From the NCBI GenBank assembly GCA_025201805.1, contig MU619323.1, forward strand, positions 31,294 through 57,347: a stretch of DNA of 26,054 bases, given 5' to 3'. The notes beneath the pieces are model-generated. The model had not been told where the DNA came from. It did no database searches and worked only from the letters and a program-made list of their open reading frames with translations. Both the position numbers and the translations under genes were made by a program. Positions 1-8,704 of the stretch are shown here, in pieces. Source of the DNA: Parasitella parasitica (taxonomy: Eukaryota > Mucoromycota > Mucoromycetes > Mucorales > Mucoraceae). Position 1 is the stretch's first letter; every line of letters starts with the position of its first letter.

Positions 1-117
1 TGAGAAACGGCCGATCATTTTCTAGTTAGCGCCATTTATTTTTTGGTAAACGACAAATCATTTTTTTGTAATCGCCATTTATTTTTGTAAAACGGACAAT
101 ATTTCCCGGCCGCACTG
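1..117. mobile_element. Terminal fragment of a Tc1/mariner-like element, cut by window edge
   Basis: The stretch ends in GCACTG at 112-117 followed by TA at 118-119. Read on the minus strand this is TA then CAGTGCGGCCGGG, the usual look of a Tc1/mariner terminus next to its TA target. Inside lies a subterminal tandem repeat of period 43 bp: GCCATTTATTTTT occurs at 31-43 and 74-86, and ATCATTT at 14-20 and 57-63, with a third partial unit (AAACGG) near 91-95. No transposase from this element is in the window; the body must lie to the left. The family assignment is inferred from the terminus only. Confidence 0.55.
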
Positions 118-141
118 TATCAGACATAGTATACACTATTT

Positions 142-273
142 TCAGAAATTATTGAGACATTTTGAAAAAAATTTGGTACTAATTCTGATCAACTATTGGG
201 GCTATCTATCATTAAATTTGGGACATTAGCCTAATAAATATTGGGACACTTTTGGAAAAAACGTTGAGACATT
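142..273. repeat. Left terminal inverted repeat of the transposon
   Basis: Pairs with 1644-1774 in inverse orientation. The perfect core is 229-258. The repeat is itself built from reiterated TTGRGACA-type motifs, near 153, 216, 241 and 264, which gives it an internally repetitive look. Confidence 0.75.
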
Positions 274-297
274 TTCAGAACAAGTAAAATTCATTTA

Positions 298-1593
298 CTA
301 CAAAGGCTCTTTCACTAAACAAACATCGAATTTCTTAACAGAGAAGCGAGCAGAACCTTCAAGATCACTGTACAATACATCATTGCATGCATCGGTAATC
401 CTGGTCGAAAGTGTTTCAGTTTTTAAGAGCCTCTCCCTCTTGAGCTTACTCTTGACCACATGCCAGAATTGCTCAATAGGATTAAGCTCAGGGGAATATG
501 ATGGGAGGTAAACACATCCGTAACCTCGCTGAATGATATAACTTTCAATATCCTTAGCTGTATGAATAGGTGCATTGTCCATAATAAGATAAAAATCTTT
601 GAATTGCTCATGCTGGTCCATGATGTCCATCGTTTTCGCAACAAAATTAAAGTAATGGCCAGTTACAGTACCCATAGTTGTTGTTGCTTTTCCAGAAGAC
701 GTGCCAGCCAACTTTCTTTTCTTGTTGGATGTTCCAGGCAGCCTCACTTAAACATTCAACACCTCCACACGCTAGTTGCACCAAGAATAGTGGTAGTTTT
801 CGCTCTTGTTTGAGGGACAGGCACTTCAGCTCGAGTTCCTATCTCTGGCCATTGTTCGCTTCAGGTTGATATGGAAAGCTGACTGATCAATGAAAACACA
901 GTTGGACATGTAATCTATGTCGGTTTGGCTCCATTTGACAACCCAGTCATACCGGTTTTGAATGTTCTCAGGCGAGTTTCTTTCTTTGGAATGGAAATGA
1001 GCTTTCTTGAATGTCAGAGCAAGATCATTAGTCATATAGCTGTAAATAGTCGTTTGGCTGATAGTCAAACCTGAGAATGCCTTAACAAGACTCTTTTGAG
1101 CTTGTTCGATCGTTACTGATGGATTATCTTTAAATTCTTTTTTTAGGTGTTTCGTATGGTCTTCGTTCAATAGTTTTGGTCGACCTGCTCTCTTAACTGA
1201 AGGCTCTTCATCGTCTTCAATTTCTTTGTTAACCCTTCTTTGATCCTCTGCGTACAATCTATAAGTGGTTGTCCTCGATATATGACCATGTGCTTTCCAA
1301 GCTTGATTAGGATTCATGCCATGGTCGTAGATAAGGATAAAAAATCTTGCTTTGTCTTTGTCTGTGTAGCTGTTGTATTCAGTCTTGGGTTCATTCTTAT
1401 TATTTTTAATCTTTTTCTCCTTTACTGCGGTCAAGTCTCTTTCAGGTGATTTCCTACCAACGTAAGTATTGTAGTTGGTAATGTTGCCGAGAGGGAAGGC
1501 TTCGTCGTCGACATCCATCTCGACAGCTTCGTTTCCATGCTCATCGACTGGAGCATTTATTTCATCTTCATAGTAAATTCTGATATCTGACAT
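298..1593 (-). pseudogene. Broken Tc1/mariner (DDE_3) transposase
   Basis: A transposase relic read from ATG at 1593 to a TAG at 298. The N-terminal part (1593-826, 255 codons) has an acidic leader, a helix-turn-helix region and the first catalytic Asp in CVFIDQSAFHINL. The C-terminal part (747-298) has the second Asp in YLIMDNAPIHT and the Glu in SYSPELNPIEQFW; 34 residues separate Asp and Glu, giving DD34E. Between them the frame is damaged: the first segment runs into a stop near 826, family-like sequence (PVPQTRAKTTTILGATS) continues in another frame to about 770, and a TAA sits just upstream of 747 where relatives usually have Lys. At least two frameshifts and one nonsense change therefore separate the halves. 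Not functional as it stands. Confidence 0.85.
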
Positions 1594-1643
1594 GTTATGA
1601 ATAACGAAGAAATCAATTATGATTTCATCTCAAATCCCATTTA

Positions 1644-1774
1644 GTTTTGTCTCATTATAATTTCCAAAAGTGTCCCAATATTTATTAGGCAAATGTTCCA
1701 AAACAGTTCAAGATTTGTCCCAATATTTGTTCAGAATTTGTACCAATTTTTTTCAATAATTTCTGAGACAAAAC
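1644..1774. repeat. Right terminal inverted repeat of the transposon
   Basis: Inverse partner of 142-273. In addition, this repeat is framed by its own perfect 11-bp inverted repeat: GTTTTGTCTCA at 1644-1654 and TGAGACAAAAC at 1764-1774. Copies of the complementary TGTCYCAA-type motif recur near 1649, 1671 and 1714. Confidence 0.75.
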
Positions 1775-2287
1775 GGAAAGAGAAAAGAAAAATGCGAGAC
1801 TACGCGCAGTCAGGTTTCGCGTTCAGTGACGTCAAAATAAAGTTTTCTCCGACTGTTGTTAAATTCATTAGAATTTACTTCGTCAATTGGAATATTTATT
1901 ATCCGACAAAATGAGGTTTTTTAAAGTTGAATTATAAACGGCACTCACTTTGGCACGAACTCTGAAGGAAAGTTGTTCCCTAAATCATTACTCCATTATT
2001 GCTTAACAGTAACTTTTGAAGATTGGTTGAGCTCTTTCTTAAGTTACAAGGGTCGCATGGCGTCGGCGTCATTTTAAACATGATGATCTCACATTTCCTC
2101 GTATCTGTATCCTTTCCGACAGTTATAGTAATATTCATCTTGTAGACTTTCAACTGCCTTTCAACATCTTACAAACGGACATAGCATCCGTTACAAGGTG
2201 CGTTTGGAGTAAAGGTTTTCACACGATTCGATTACGCTTTACCCGAATAGTATGTCGTAAAAGATTACTTTCACCCCGCAATGATAA
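1775..2287. other. Unassigned stretch between transposon relics
   Basis: No confident gene. One plus-strand frame is free of stops from 2043 to 2405 (about 121 codons, stop at 2406) but its product has no family features I recognise, and it overlaps the transposase tail at 2288-2470 in a different frame. The segment may be the eroded 5' part of the element whose terminus is at 2644, but I could not find a matching left terminus. Confidence 0.35.
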
Positions 2288-2470
2288 ATCCGCGGTATCG
2301 TTAAACACCTCAATGAAAATACGGTCAAGCGTAGTAAATTCAGCGACAAAGAGGACTTATTCACTAGAATTCGTGATGCTTGCAATAGTGTACCTCGAAA
2401 AAAAATAATCAGATCAATTCAGCACTCTATTAGATGCTTCGAGAAGTGTAGGAACAAAGAGGAACTTTGA
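2288..2470 (+). pseudogene. Transposase C-terminal remnant, second Tc1/mariner element
   Basis: A 60-codon open stretch ending in TGA at 2468-2470. It encodes VKRSKFSDKEDLFTRIRDAC, then SVPRKKIIRSIQHSIRCFEK and ends CRNKEEL. This pattern (KR-x-K-F then TRI-x-A-x-x-x-VP, then IQHS and a terminal cluster near FEKC) is the C-terminal tail seen in fungal Tc1-like transposases downstream of the NPIEQFW catalytic Glu. The same tail in the element at 298-747 is clearly related but distinct. Upstream the frame is closed at 2285-2287 and no DDE core is visible, so only the tail survives. Confidence 0.6.
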
Positions 2471-2519
2471 TTAGCTTGAATGAAATGAATGCCATTTGAG
2501 AATTTCGTTTACGCTTATT

Positions 2520-2644
2520 GGGATTTTGAAATCCGCTGATTGACTTTTTTTTATTGCGCTGATTGGCTTTTTTTTTCACGCCCAAGGGATTTTGAAATCC
2601 GCCAAATGATGTTGAAACCCCGCCATTTGAACCCGTAAGCACTG
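2520..2644. repeat. Terminus and subterminal repeats of the second Tc1/mariner element
   Basis: Ends in GCACTG (2639-2644) followed by TA (2645-2646), the same terminal hexamer as at 112-117. A 17-bp sequence, GGGATTTTGAAATCCGC, occurs twice as a perfect direct repeat (2520-2536, 2586-2602) and is itself nearly palindromic. A second direct repeat, CGCTGATTGRC followed by a T-run, lies between them (about 2534 and 2557). It lies 50 bp downstream of the transposase tail, the expected place for the right end of that element. Confidence 0.6.
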
Positions 2645-2646
2645 TA

Positions 2647-2998
2647 AATATTCTAAACTATCCTGATAGATGACACTGTGATACTTGAAGTTAAATTTTC
2701 GATACGGCAATTTTTCACACGACAAAAATATAGATGTGTTGAAAAAAATAAAAGCCAAAAGGTAATGATAATGATAATAGGCTGACATAAAATAGCCATT
2801 AAACGAGTGGAAATATGTAGTACATAGTAGAAAGATTTGCCAAGAGAAAGGGGTTTGTTACTGCAGATAAAGTATTGTGGATTTTTTTTTTTTGCTTTAG
2901 AGCAACAAGTTTGCTAGTTATATGAATAAGTGTGATGAGGATAAAAGCCAAGAAGCCCTCTTTTAGTAGAGGATAGATAACATTTAATGGCTTTTTTG
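2647..2998. other. Intergenic, AT-rich
   Basis: Nothing coding seen. It lies between the transposon terminus and the 3' end of the SH3 gene, and should include that gene's 3' UTR. A T-run is present at about 2882-2893. Confidence 0.5.
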
Positions 2999-3849
2999 TT
3001 ATACGAATTCCACATAAGACTCTGGAATCAACCCAGTTTCATCTTGTACATCAGCAATTAGCCATCCCTATTTGTTTGAGAGATTAAGTGGTTATTTTCT
3101 TAGGAAATGGCTACCAAACTTACTGGGCATTGACGATATTGAACCCAAATAGACTGTCCAGCTTTCAATCCAATTTCATATTCTGTTTCTGGAGAGAAAT
3201 CAAACAGGGCTCGGGCATCTCGACCGTTGAAATCAGGCGAAGATAAAGACACACAAGATTGATTACTGAGCGATACGGTTCTTCCAAAATGTAAGGGAGA
3301 GTCTGCAGGATAGGCAAAATCACGGACAATGACATCTATTAACAATGAAAATATGTTAAAAATAGAATAATTAATGACAATATTAACTTACTCTGGATAG
3401 CTGTTGCAGCCTTCGATGATGGTATTGATACACTTGAGTTCATTGTTATCTTCTGTAGTTTCATTAATTTTAATAACGGTGATTAATTGATTGTTGTCAA
3501 TGCATCATACCTGTAGATCATCTGCTAGCGGTGACACCACCACTTGCAACACATCTCTGTCCAATTCATCGACTAGTGCAGACGTCCTCAAAGTAGTTTT
3601 GATCTGACTTGCTTGTAATGACTTTATCGAAGGAGCATGTACTATCAAAGAAGCCTTTTTATTCATTGGGTTGAAGTCTTGATGGTAATTGGTGAAAACT
3701 TCTTCAACCTCGTCCTCGCCTTCTGTTTCGCTGCTGGAACAAGAACTGACAGATATGTCGTTTTTTTTTGTTTTTTGAATTTTTGATGTGGCATTGGCTG
3801 CTGTTGTGCTGGTTTTTCCCCTTCGCTGTTGAAAACTCTTTTTCCCCAT
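2999..3849 (-). CDS. SH3-domain protein, Nbp2/Skb5-like
   Basis: Four exons on the minus strand: 3849-3511, 3452-3392, 3335-3124 and 3067-2999, with introns of 58, 56 and 56 bp; the joined frame gives 226 residues. The N-terminus is basic and low in complexity (MGKKSFQQRRGKT), followed by a Ser/Glu-rich acidic stretch. Near residue 135 is VIVRDFAYPADSPLHFG, which resembles the segment preceding the SH3 domain in yeast Nbp2 and fission-yeast Skb5. The last ~55 residues are a complete SH3 domain: ARALFDFSPETEYEIGL, then the GWLIAD tryptophan and the GLIPESYVEFV end. Nbp2/Skb5 proteins are adaptors that bring PP2C phosphatase or PAK kinases to MAPK pathways; that role is inferred from family. 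The SH3 domain is split by the last intron, just before GWLIAD. Confidence 0.8.
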
Positions 3850-4462
3850 TGAACCTTTTCGGGTAATCTAGCAAGAATTTGGTTTTTTAGGAGAACTTTT
3901 TTGTAGCATTGTATATGTATAAAATACCTTTTTCAATAAGAGTGCAAATGCAATTACGTTATTTAAGCTCATTTTATGTTTCTATTTTCTTTGGTGTGAT
4001 ATTGAAGGAAAGGAATGGGTAATTTTTTTTTTTTTTTTGGAAGGTAAAGTGAAAGTGATCTATTTATCCTACTTTTATTATTATTTGTTTAGGAGAGGTG
4101 TGAGGGAGAAAAAAGGCGGGCGTCGTTCAGTTGTCTGTTGCAGAATAAATATGATAAAGCGAAGGTTGATCTATTTTCTTTTTTTTTTTAAAAAAAGAGG
4201 TCTATTCAAATCAATTACAAAAGAGCTACTTTATAAAAGAGAGTATATAGTAGTTGGAAACAATCACCCAAAAAGACAAAAAATAATAAGTATAGCTTTG
4301 AAGAAAAAGGAAAAATGAGCAAAGATTGAATGAAGCCTATATTTATATCCCATAAAAAAGGAGATTGTGTAAAGCTAGGGGAGCGCCAAAATGGAAAGTC
4401 CATAAAAATTAATACATTTTGTGTCCCCAATGGTTTATTACAAAATGTACCATAATAGTCTT
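3850..4462. other. Intergenic between SH3 gene and IPP1
   Basis: Holds the promoter of the SH3 gene (read leftward) and the 3' flank of the pyrophosphatase gene. Homopolymer runs occur (T-run about 4024-4038). Short open frames here have no coding character. Confidence 0.5.
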
Positions 4463-5711
4463 CTAAAGATGAGCTTTTACATAATACCACTTGTCGTCTT
4501 TTTCTTCAATAAGCACCCTTCTTTTGTATTTGTTCAGAAACTATCAGACACATTTGAAACGGTTAAAAAAAACACATATTCGCTTTGTGACAATAAAGGA
4601 TTTTTGTATACCTTTTCAGTCTTGCCCTGCTTGTGCGACTCTTTGCCAGTATTGTATGGTGAATGTTCAATGGTTACATTTGACCTAAATCAAAGTTTGT
4701 GATTATTTTGCAAAACCACCTAAAAACGGCTGTTACTTACACGCAGATATCATGGGTGCTTGCTTTACAAGGTGTTTTTCCATTGATAAGACGCTTCCAT
4801 GCTTCATGTGTTTCTTCCACAACTGCTTCTGCATAAGCTTTGTCTTTGCACTCTCCATCGAATGCGAATCTATTAGCTGGTTTGCCATCAGGTATTTTAT
4901 AGATTTGGAACCAGTGATGCGTGGCCTTGATTAATTCAGGGAAATACTTTTCGACATCTTTAATATCTATGTCATACACGTATCAGCATCTCACGTAATT
5001 GACCACTATCTAATGCACATACCATTTAGCTTCTCAGACATGGGATCTTTGATATCAATCGCTATTAATTTCCAATCTGTTTCACCCTCGTCTAATAATG
5101 CCATAACACCAAGAATCTTGACTTGTTTGATCTGCCCTCTATAAGCAATCTCCTCTCCAATCTCACAAACATCAATGGGATCGTTATCACCTTTCGCATT
5201 GGTGTCAGGGGTAATCACAGTGGGGTCTTCCCAAGTCTGTAGTCTGAATTCAGCATTTACATTCACCATGCATTCTAACATTTTTCTTGCGTACCTGTGG
5301 TAAAGCTCCATAATTCCAAATGTATCCTTTATAAGGGAAACAGTTGCGAACAAACCTAACTTTACCTTTTTTGACATCTTGTTTAATAGGGTTGTATTTT
5401 TCGCCAGTGGCAATCTGAGAAATTCAATGTTAAAGCAAGGATTTATGTACATTCTACCATCACCTGAGGTTACCTCGAATTTAGCATTAGACCAGCGAGG
5501 AATCTCTACAACCATGTTGACAATCTTCTTTTCAGCGTCTGCGTAGAGTGGGATATCATGAAAAGGAGAAATCATTTGGCCATCCTTTTCTTTGTTTTTT
5601 TGGAGCATTACTATCACGCATTCAGCAATTGTATATATACTTACCAACATAGATACGATGAGCGGCTGTATACTGTTTACCTACAGTAGATAATGTGTAG
5701 TCTATAGTCAT
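4463..5711 (-). CDS. IPP1: Inorganic pyrophosphatase (soluble, family I)
   Basis: Hydrolyses pyrophosphate to two phosphates in the cytosol, pulling biosynthetic reactions forward. Seven exons on the minus strand: 5711-5645, 5589-5474, 5414-5295, 5236-5023, 4966-4741, 4684-4612 and 4540-4463; introns are 55, 59, 58, 56, 56 and 71 bp. Joined length is 297 residues, close to the 287 of yeast. Visible signatures: [47 protein letters not shown], the metal-binding [24 protein letters not shown] and YKIPDGKP. The [10 protein letters not shown] segment looks more like animal than yeast enzymes. The C-terminal two exons are less conserved; I chose the last splice (4611/4541) because it restores the family's terminal DKWYYV. 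Without that splice the frame ends at 4534 at the same length. Divergent from RPS6. Confidence 0.93.
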
Positions 5712-6120
5712 TTTTTTTTTCAACACAATACAAAATAAACAAGGAAATGAAAACAAAAAAAAATGGTTGTGAGATTTGTATTTAATAAGCAAAAATAAAA
5801 ATAATTAGTTCATTATTCTCCTTGTACCCTTTATTAAAAGAAAGCCCGAAATACACTTTCTATTGAACATGTTGGTGAATCGTCATGTGAAATCACGCAT
5901 ATACCGAAGATTGCGCAATTAAAAGATTCAAAGAAAAAGCACATCTTGCAAGATTAGGTAAGCGGTCTGGGATCGCTCAAAACTCGCTGAAAAGTATACC
6001 GGAGTTCACTTGACAGAGGGGGGGGGGGGGAAGGGGAGGGACCATCATGCTGGCCCGGCCAGTGAATATCAGTATGAACCTGACGCCAAACTTGGCTATC
6101 CTCCTTTTCCAGCGCCCAAT
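5712..6120. promoter_or_regulatory. Divergent promoter region, IPP1 / RPS6
   Basis: About 409 bp between the two start codons. Contains a T-run at the IPP1 side (5711-5720), A-rich tracts and a run of 13 G (6018-6030) about 90 bp before the RPS6 ATG. No clear TATA box, as is common for housekeeping genes. Confidence 0.5.
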
Positions 6121-7387
6121 ATGAAGGTAACAATAATACTAGACAAGCTGCATTGTGAATAAATAGGATACATGCAAAATCAACCGTCGGATGCGTAGAA
6201 AAATCAGGTTGGATTAATGACATTGGATAGATGGATGGATGAATGGATTGTATGAGTGCGGGATACCATCTAAATTTACAAGTGCAACATCCATTTGCCG
6301 TCAATCGATGAAAGTCTTACCCTTGTCTTTTTTATGGCACTTCAACAGACCAAAGCAGCATTCTTCCAATACAGTGTTACATCTCAACGACGAGCTCTAC
6401 TGGCAGCGTGCCTTATACCACAGCACCCGAGCACTTTTTGACAAGTTGATTTAGTCCAGAAAGGATATCCTATTTATTCACAAAAAGTGTTGCTTTATCC
6501 ACTATATAAACATCAGTTTCTAAACGAAATGTCCATTTCTGTAGTTGAATATCGCCAATCCAGCCACCGGCTGTCAAAAGTTGATTGAAATCGAAGATGA
6601 ACGTCGTGTGTAAGTTGGAAAAAACCAAACTAATGGGGTCTAGACAGTTTAATTGAATCATGCCATCTAGACGTGGTTTCTACGATAAGCGTATGGCTCA
6701 AGAGGTCTCTGGCGACTCCCTCGGTGACGAGTTTAAAGGATACGTTTTTCGCATCTCTGGTGGTAACGATAAGCAAGGTTTCCCAATGAAGCAAGGTGTT
6801 CTCTTGCCCCACCGTGTCCGTCTTTTGATGTCCAAGGGCCACTCTTGCTACCGTCCCCGCCGTACTGGTGAGCGCAAGAGAAAGTCTGTCCGTGGTTGTA
6901 TCGTCGGCTCTGATCTCTCTGTCTTGTCTCTTGTTGTTGTCAAGCAAGGCGAGCAAGAAATCCCTGGATTGACTGATACTACTGTTCCCAAGCGTCTTGG
7001 CCCCAAGCGTGCCTCCAAGATCAGAAAATTCTTTGTAAGTTTTGTAAAAAGTTAAGGGGTAAACCGACGATTCTAATTTGCATGGGAACGAAATAGAACT
7101 TGACCAAAGAAGACGATGTTCGCAAGTATGTCATTCGCCGTGAAGTCCAGCCCAAGGCTGAAGGTAAGAAGGCCTACACCAAAGCACCCAAGATCCAACG
7201 TCTTGTTACACCCCTTACTCTCCAACGCAAGAGACACAGACAAGCTCTTAAGCGCAGAAGAGCTGAAGCCTCTCGTGAAGCCGAGTCCGAGTACAAGCAG
7301 TTGCTCGCTAAGCGTGTCAAAGAGTCCAAGCAATTGAAGCTTGAGCGTCGTCGCACTTCTTCCATGCAGAAGTCTGCTTCTGCTTGA
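6121..7387 (+). CDS. RPS6: 40S ribosomal protein S6 (eS6)
   Basis: Structural protein of the small ribosomal subunit. Four exons: 6121-6126, 6545-6609, 6671-7034 and 7097-7387; introns 418, 61 and 62 bp; 241 residues. Exon 1 is only ATG AAG, followed by a long first intron ending TTCTGTAG with a CTAAAC branch-like motif; this two-codon first exon is the position known for yeast RPS6 genes and supplies the conserved MK before [20 protein letters not shown]. Downstream are [57 protein letters not shown] and [17 protein letters not shown]. The tail [13 protein letters not shown] keeps the basic-Ser-Ser motif phosphorylated in other eukaryotes by TOR/S6K-type kinases. An AATAAA-like signal follows the stop (about 7423). 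Confidence 0.95.
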
Positions 7388-7590
7388 GGCTGATAAATAT
7401 ATAGTTCAATTGACTTGCCATAATAAAAACTTCAGGGTAATAAAAAAAGTTCTTTGTTGAGCATTTTAAGGAGATTTTTAGAGAGAGAGTGAGAGAGTAT
7501 GTATAGATTGCACTCTAGCGCTGTTTTATTCCTTCTCTCTTTTCTCTCCTTTTTCTCTCTTTTTTCTCTCTCTTTTTTCTTGTTTAATTC

Positions 7591-8607
7591 ATGGTAACCG
7601 CAACCGCAAACGAAACTGGCTCCAATGGTCAAGATGATTTGATTTATTCGGTTCAACAGCAGCAGCAGCAGCAGTACGACGATATCGATCCAGATTATGA
7701 AAACACTCCAGATGCCATCCCGCAAATCCTTGATTTAGACTTGCGTGGCACTCGCGTCGAATTAGACAGAGAAACTCTTGTTAGTCTGCCAGAGAGTCTG
7801 TTGATCGCCATGTTCCCTAATGGCCTGGTATTAGGGAGAAGAGACCCGTCCACTTATGAAAGCAGCGAGGAAGACGAGTACGACAAAGACTCTGAGGACC
7901 ACGAGCACCAAGAGCAAAATCGAGGAGAACAAGCAGACGATATTCTTACGACATTTGTAGACTTTGATGCCACTTGTTTGAAATATGTGCTGGAATTTTA
8001 CCACCAGGCACAAGAAGCAAGAGACCAGCAGCAAGAAGTCGAATCAATTTTTGCCTCAACTCCGGCAGCACAATACTATCCATCTTTGCTGGACAAACAG
8101 CCCATCATCGTCTTGCGAGAGGAACTCGAGTATTTCTGTGTCGTATCGTCAGACAAGAAAGCAAACCATGAAAAGGTTAAATTAGCTGCAGGAGAATACT
8201 TGAAGCAACATGACCAAGTTTTCGCAGCATTACAAAAGAACATTGCTAGGGAAAACAACGTAGCTGAACAGCATTTGATTGATATGTTGTGCGACGCTGG
8301 ATTTTCCAGACAAGATAGCTGGGGACATCGTCAATTGGAACCAAACAAGACTTGCATTGTTAGCATGAGTCTAGTGCTATTGAAGACCACAGGCCCTGAT
8401 AATCATATGGCAACTGCCCAAAAACTGTTGTTATTTTGGAGAAAACCAGCGGTAAGAAAAAAAAATGCTTACCAAGCTTTGCACACTCATACTTTTTTTT
8501 TATCGCAGAGAAAATGTTGGTGGGATGGAAATTCCGTTGAAATAAATGAGCAGCCCGTTCGATTATGGGCAAGACGAACCTGGACGCTGGAATTGGCCTT
8601 GATTTAA
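7591..8607 (+). CDS. Whi2-like BTB/POZ protein
   Basis: Exons 7591-8451 and 8509-8607 with a 57-bp intron (8452-8508; GTAAGA donor, CGCAG acceptor), giving 319 residues. The intron length is a multiple of three and contains no stop, so the unspliced frame (338 residues) is also open. An N-terminal CAG run encodes Gln. The BTB-like domain starts at LDLDLRGTRVELDRETLVSL and continues PESLLIAMFPNGLVLGRRD, with an acidic insert, then FVDFDATCLKYVLEFY. The C-terminal part has LIDMLCDAGFSRQDSWGHR, QKLLLFWRKPARKCWWDG and VRLWARRTWTLEL, all typical of the fungal Whi2 family. In yeast Whi2 works with Psr phosphatases in stress response and TORC1 restraint; function here is inferred. A CT-rich tract (7531-7580) precedes the ATG. 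Convergent with the J-protein gene, 97 bp away. Confidence 0.85.
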   Translation: MVTATANETGSNGQDDLIYSVQQQQQQQYDDIDPDYENTPDAIPQILDLDLRGTRVELDRETLVSLPESLLIAMFPNGLVLGRRDPSTYESSEEDEYDKDSEDHEHQEQNRGEQADDILTTFVDFDATCLKYVLEFYHQAQEARDQQQEVESIFASTPAAQYYPSLLDKQPIIVLREELEYFCVVSSDKKANHEKVKLAAGEYLKQHDQVFAALQKNIARENNVAEQHLIDMLCDAGFSRQDSWGHRQLEPNKTCIVSMSLVLLKTTGPDNHMATAQKLLLFWRKPAVRKKNAYQALHTHTFFLSQRKCWWDGNSVEINEQPVRLWARRTWTLELALI

Positions 8608-8704
8608 AGAGAGGTTTTATATACACAATTCGACATTTTCTGCACATCATTATCTACAACTGCATATAACAAATCACTAATCCATTATATAAAATAATAA
8701 AACT

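Larger units (their letters stand above)
138..1774 (-). mobile_element. Degenerate Tc1/mariner-family DNA transposon
   Basis: An element of about 1.64 kb bounded by long imperfect terminal inverted repeats (about 142-273 and 1644-1774) and carrying one transposase reading frame on the minus strand (298-1593). The inner part of the repeats includes a perfect 30-bp inverted match (229-258 against 1661-1690), and the outer part includes a perfect 13-bp match (142-154 against 1754-1766). The transposase has a DD34E-type core, placing the element in the IS630-Tc1-mariner superfamily. The frame is broken by frameshifts and an internal stop, so this copy is not autonomous. The outer ends are not sharply defined and I could not identify a clean TA duplication. 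Confidence 0.8.

Noticed and set aside
4037-4318. Plus-strand open frame in the SH3-IPP1 intergenic region
   Set aside because: Lysine/phenylalanine-rich product of AT-rich DNA, no family features, overlaps homopolymer runs.
5954-6304. Minus-strand open frame opposite the RPS6 first exon and intron
   Set aside because: Translation contains poly-Pro from the G-run and has no recognisable domain; overlaps the promoter and intron.
6239-6454. Plus-strand open frame inside RPS6 intron 1
   Set aside because: No homology recognised and no splice logic linking it to RPS6.
7073-7365. Open frames antisense to RPS6
   Set aside because: Shadow of biased codon usage in the sense gene.
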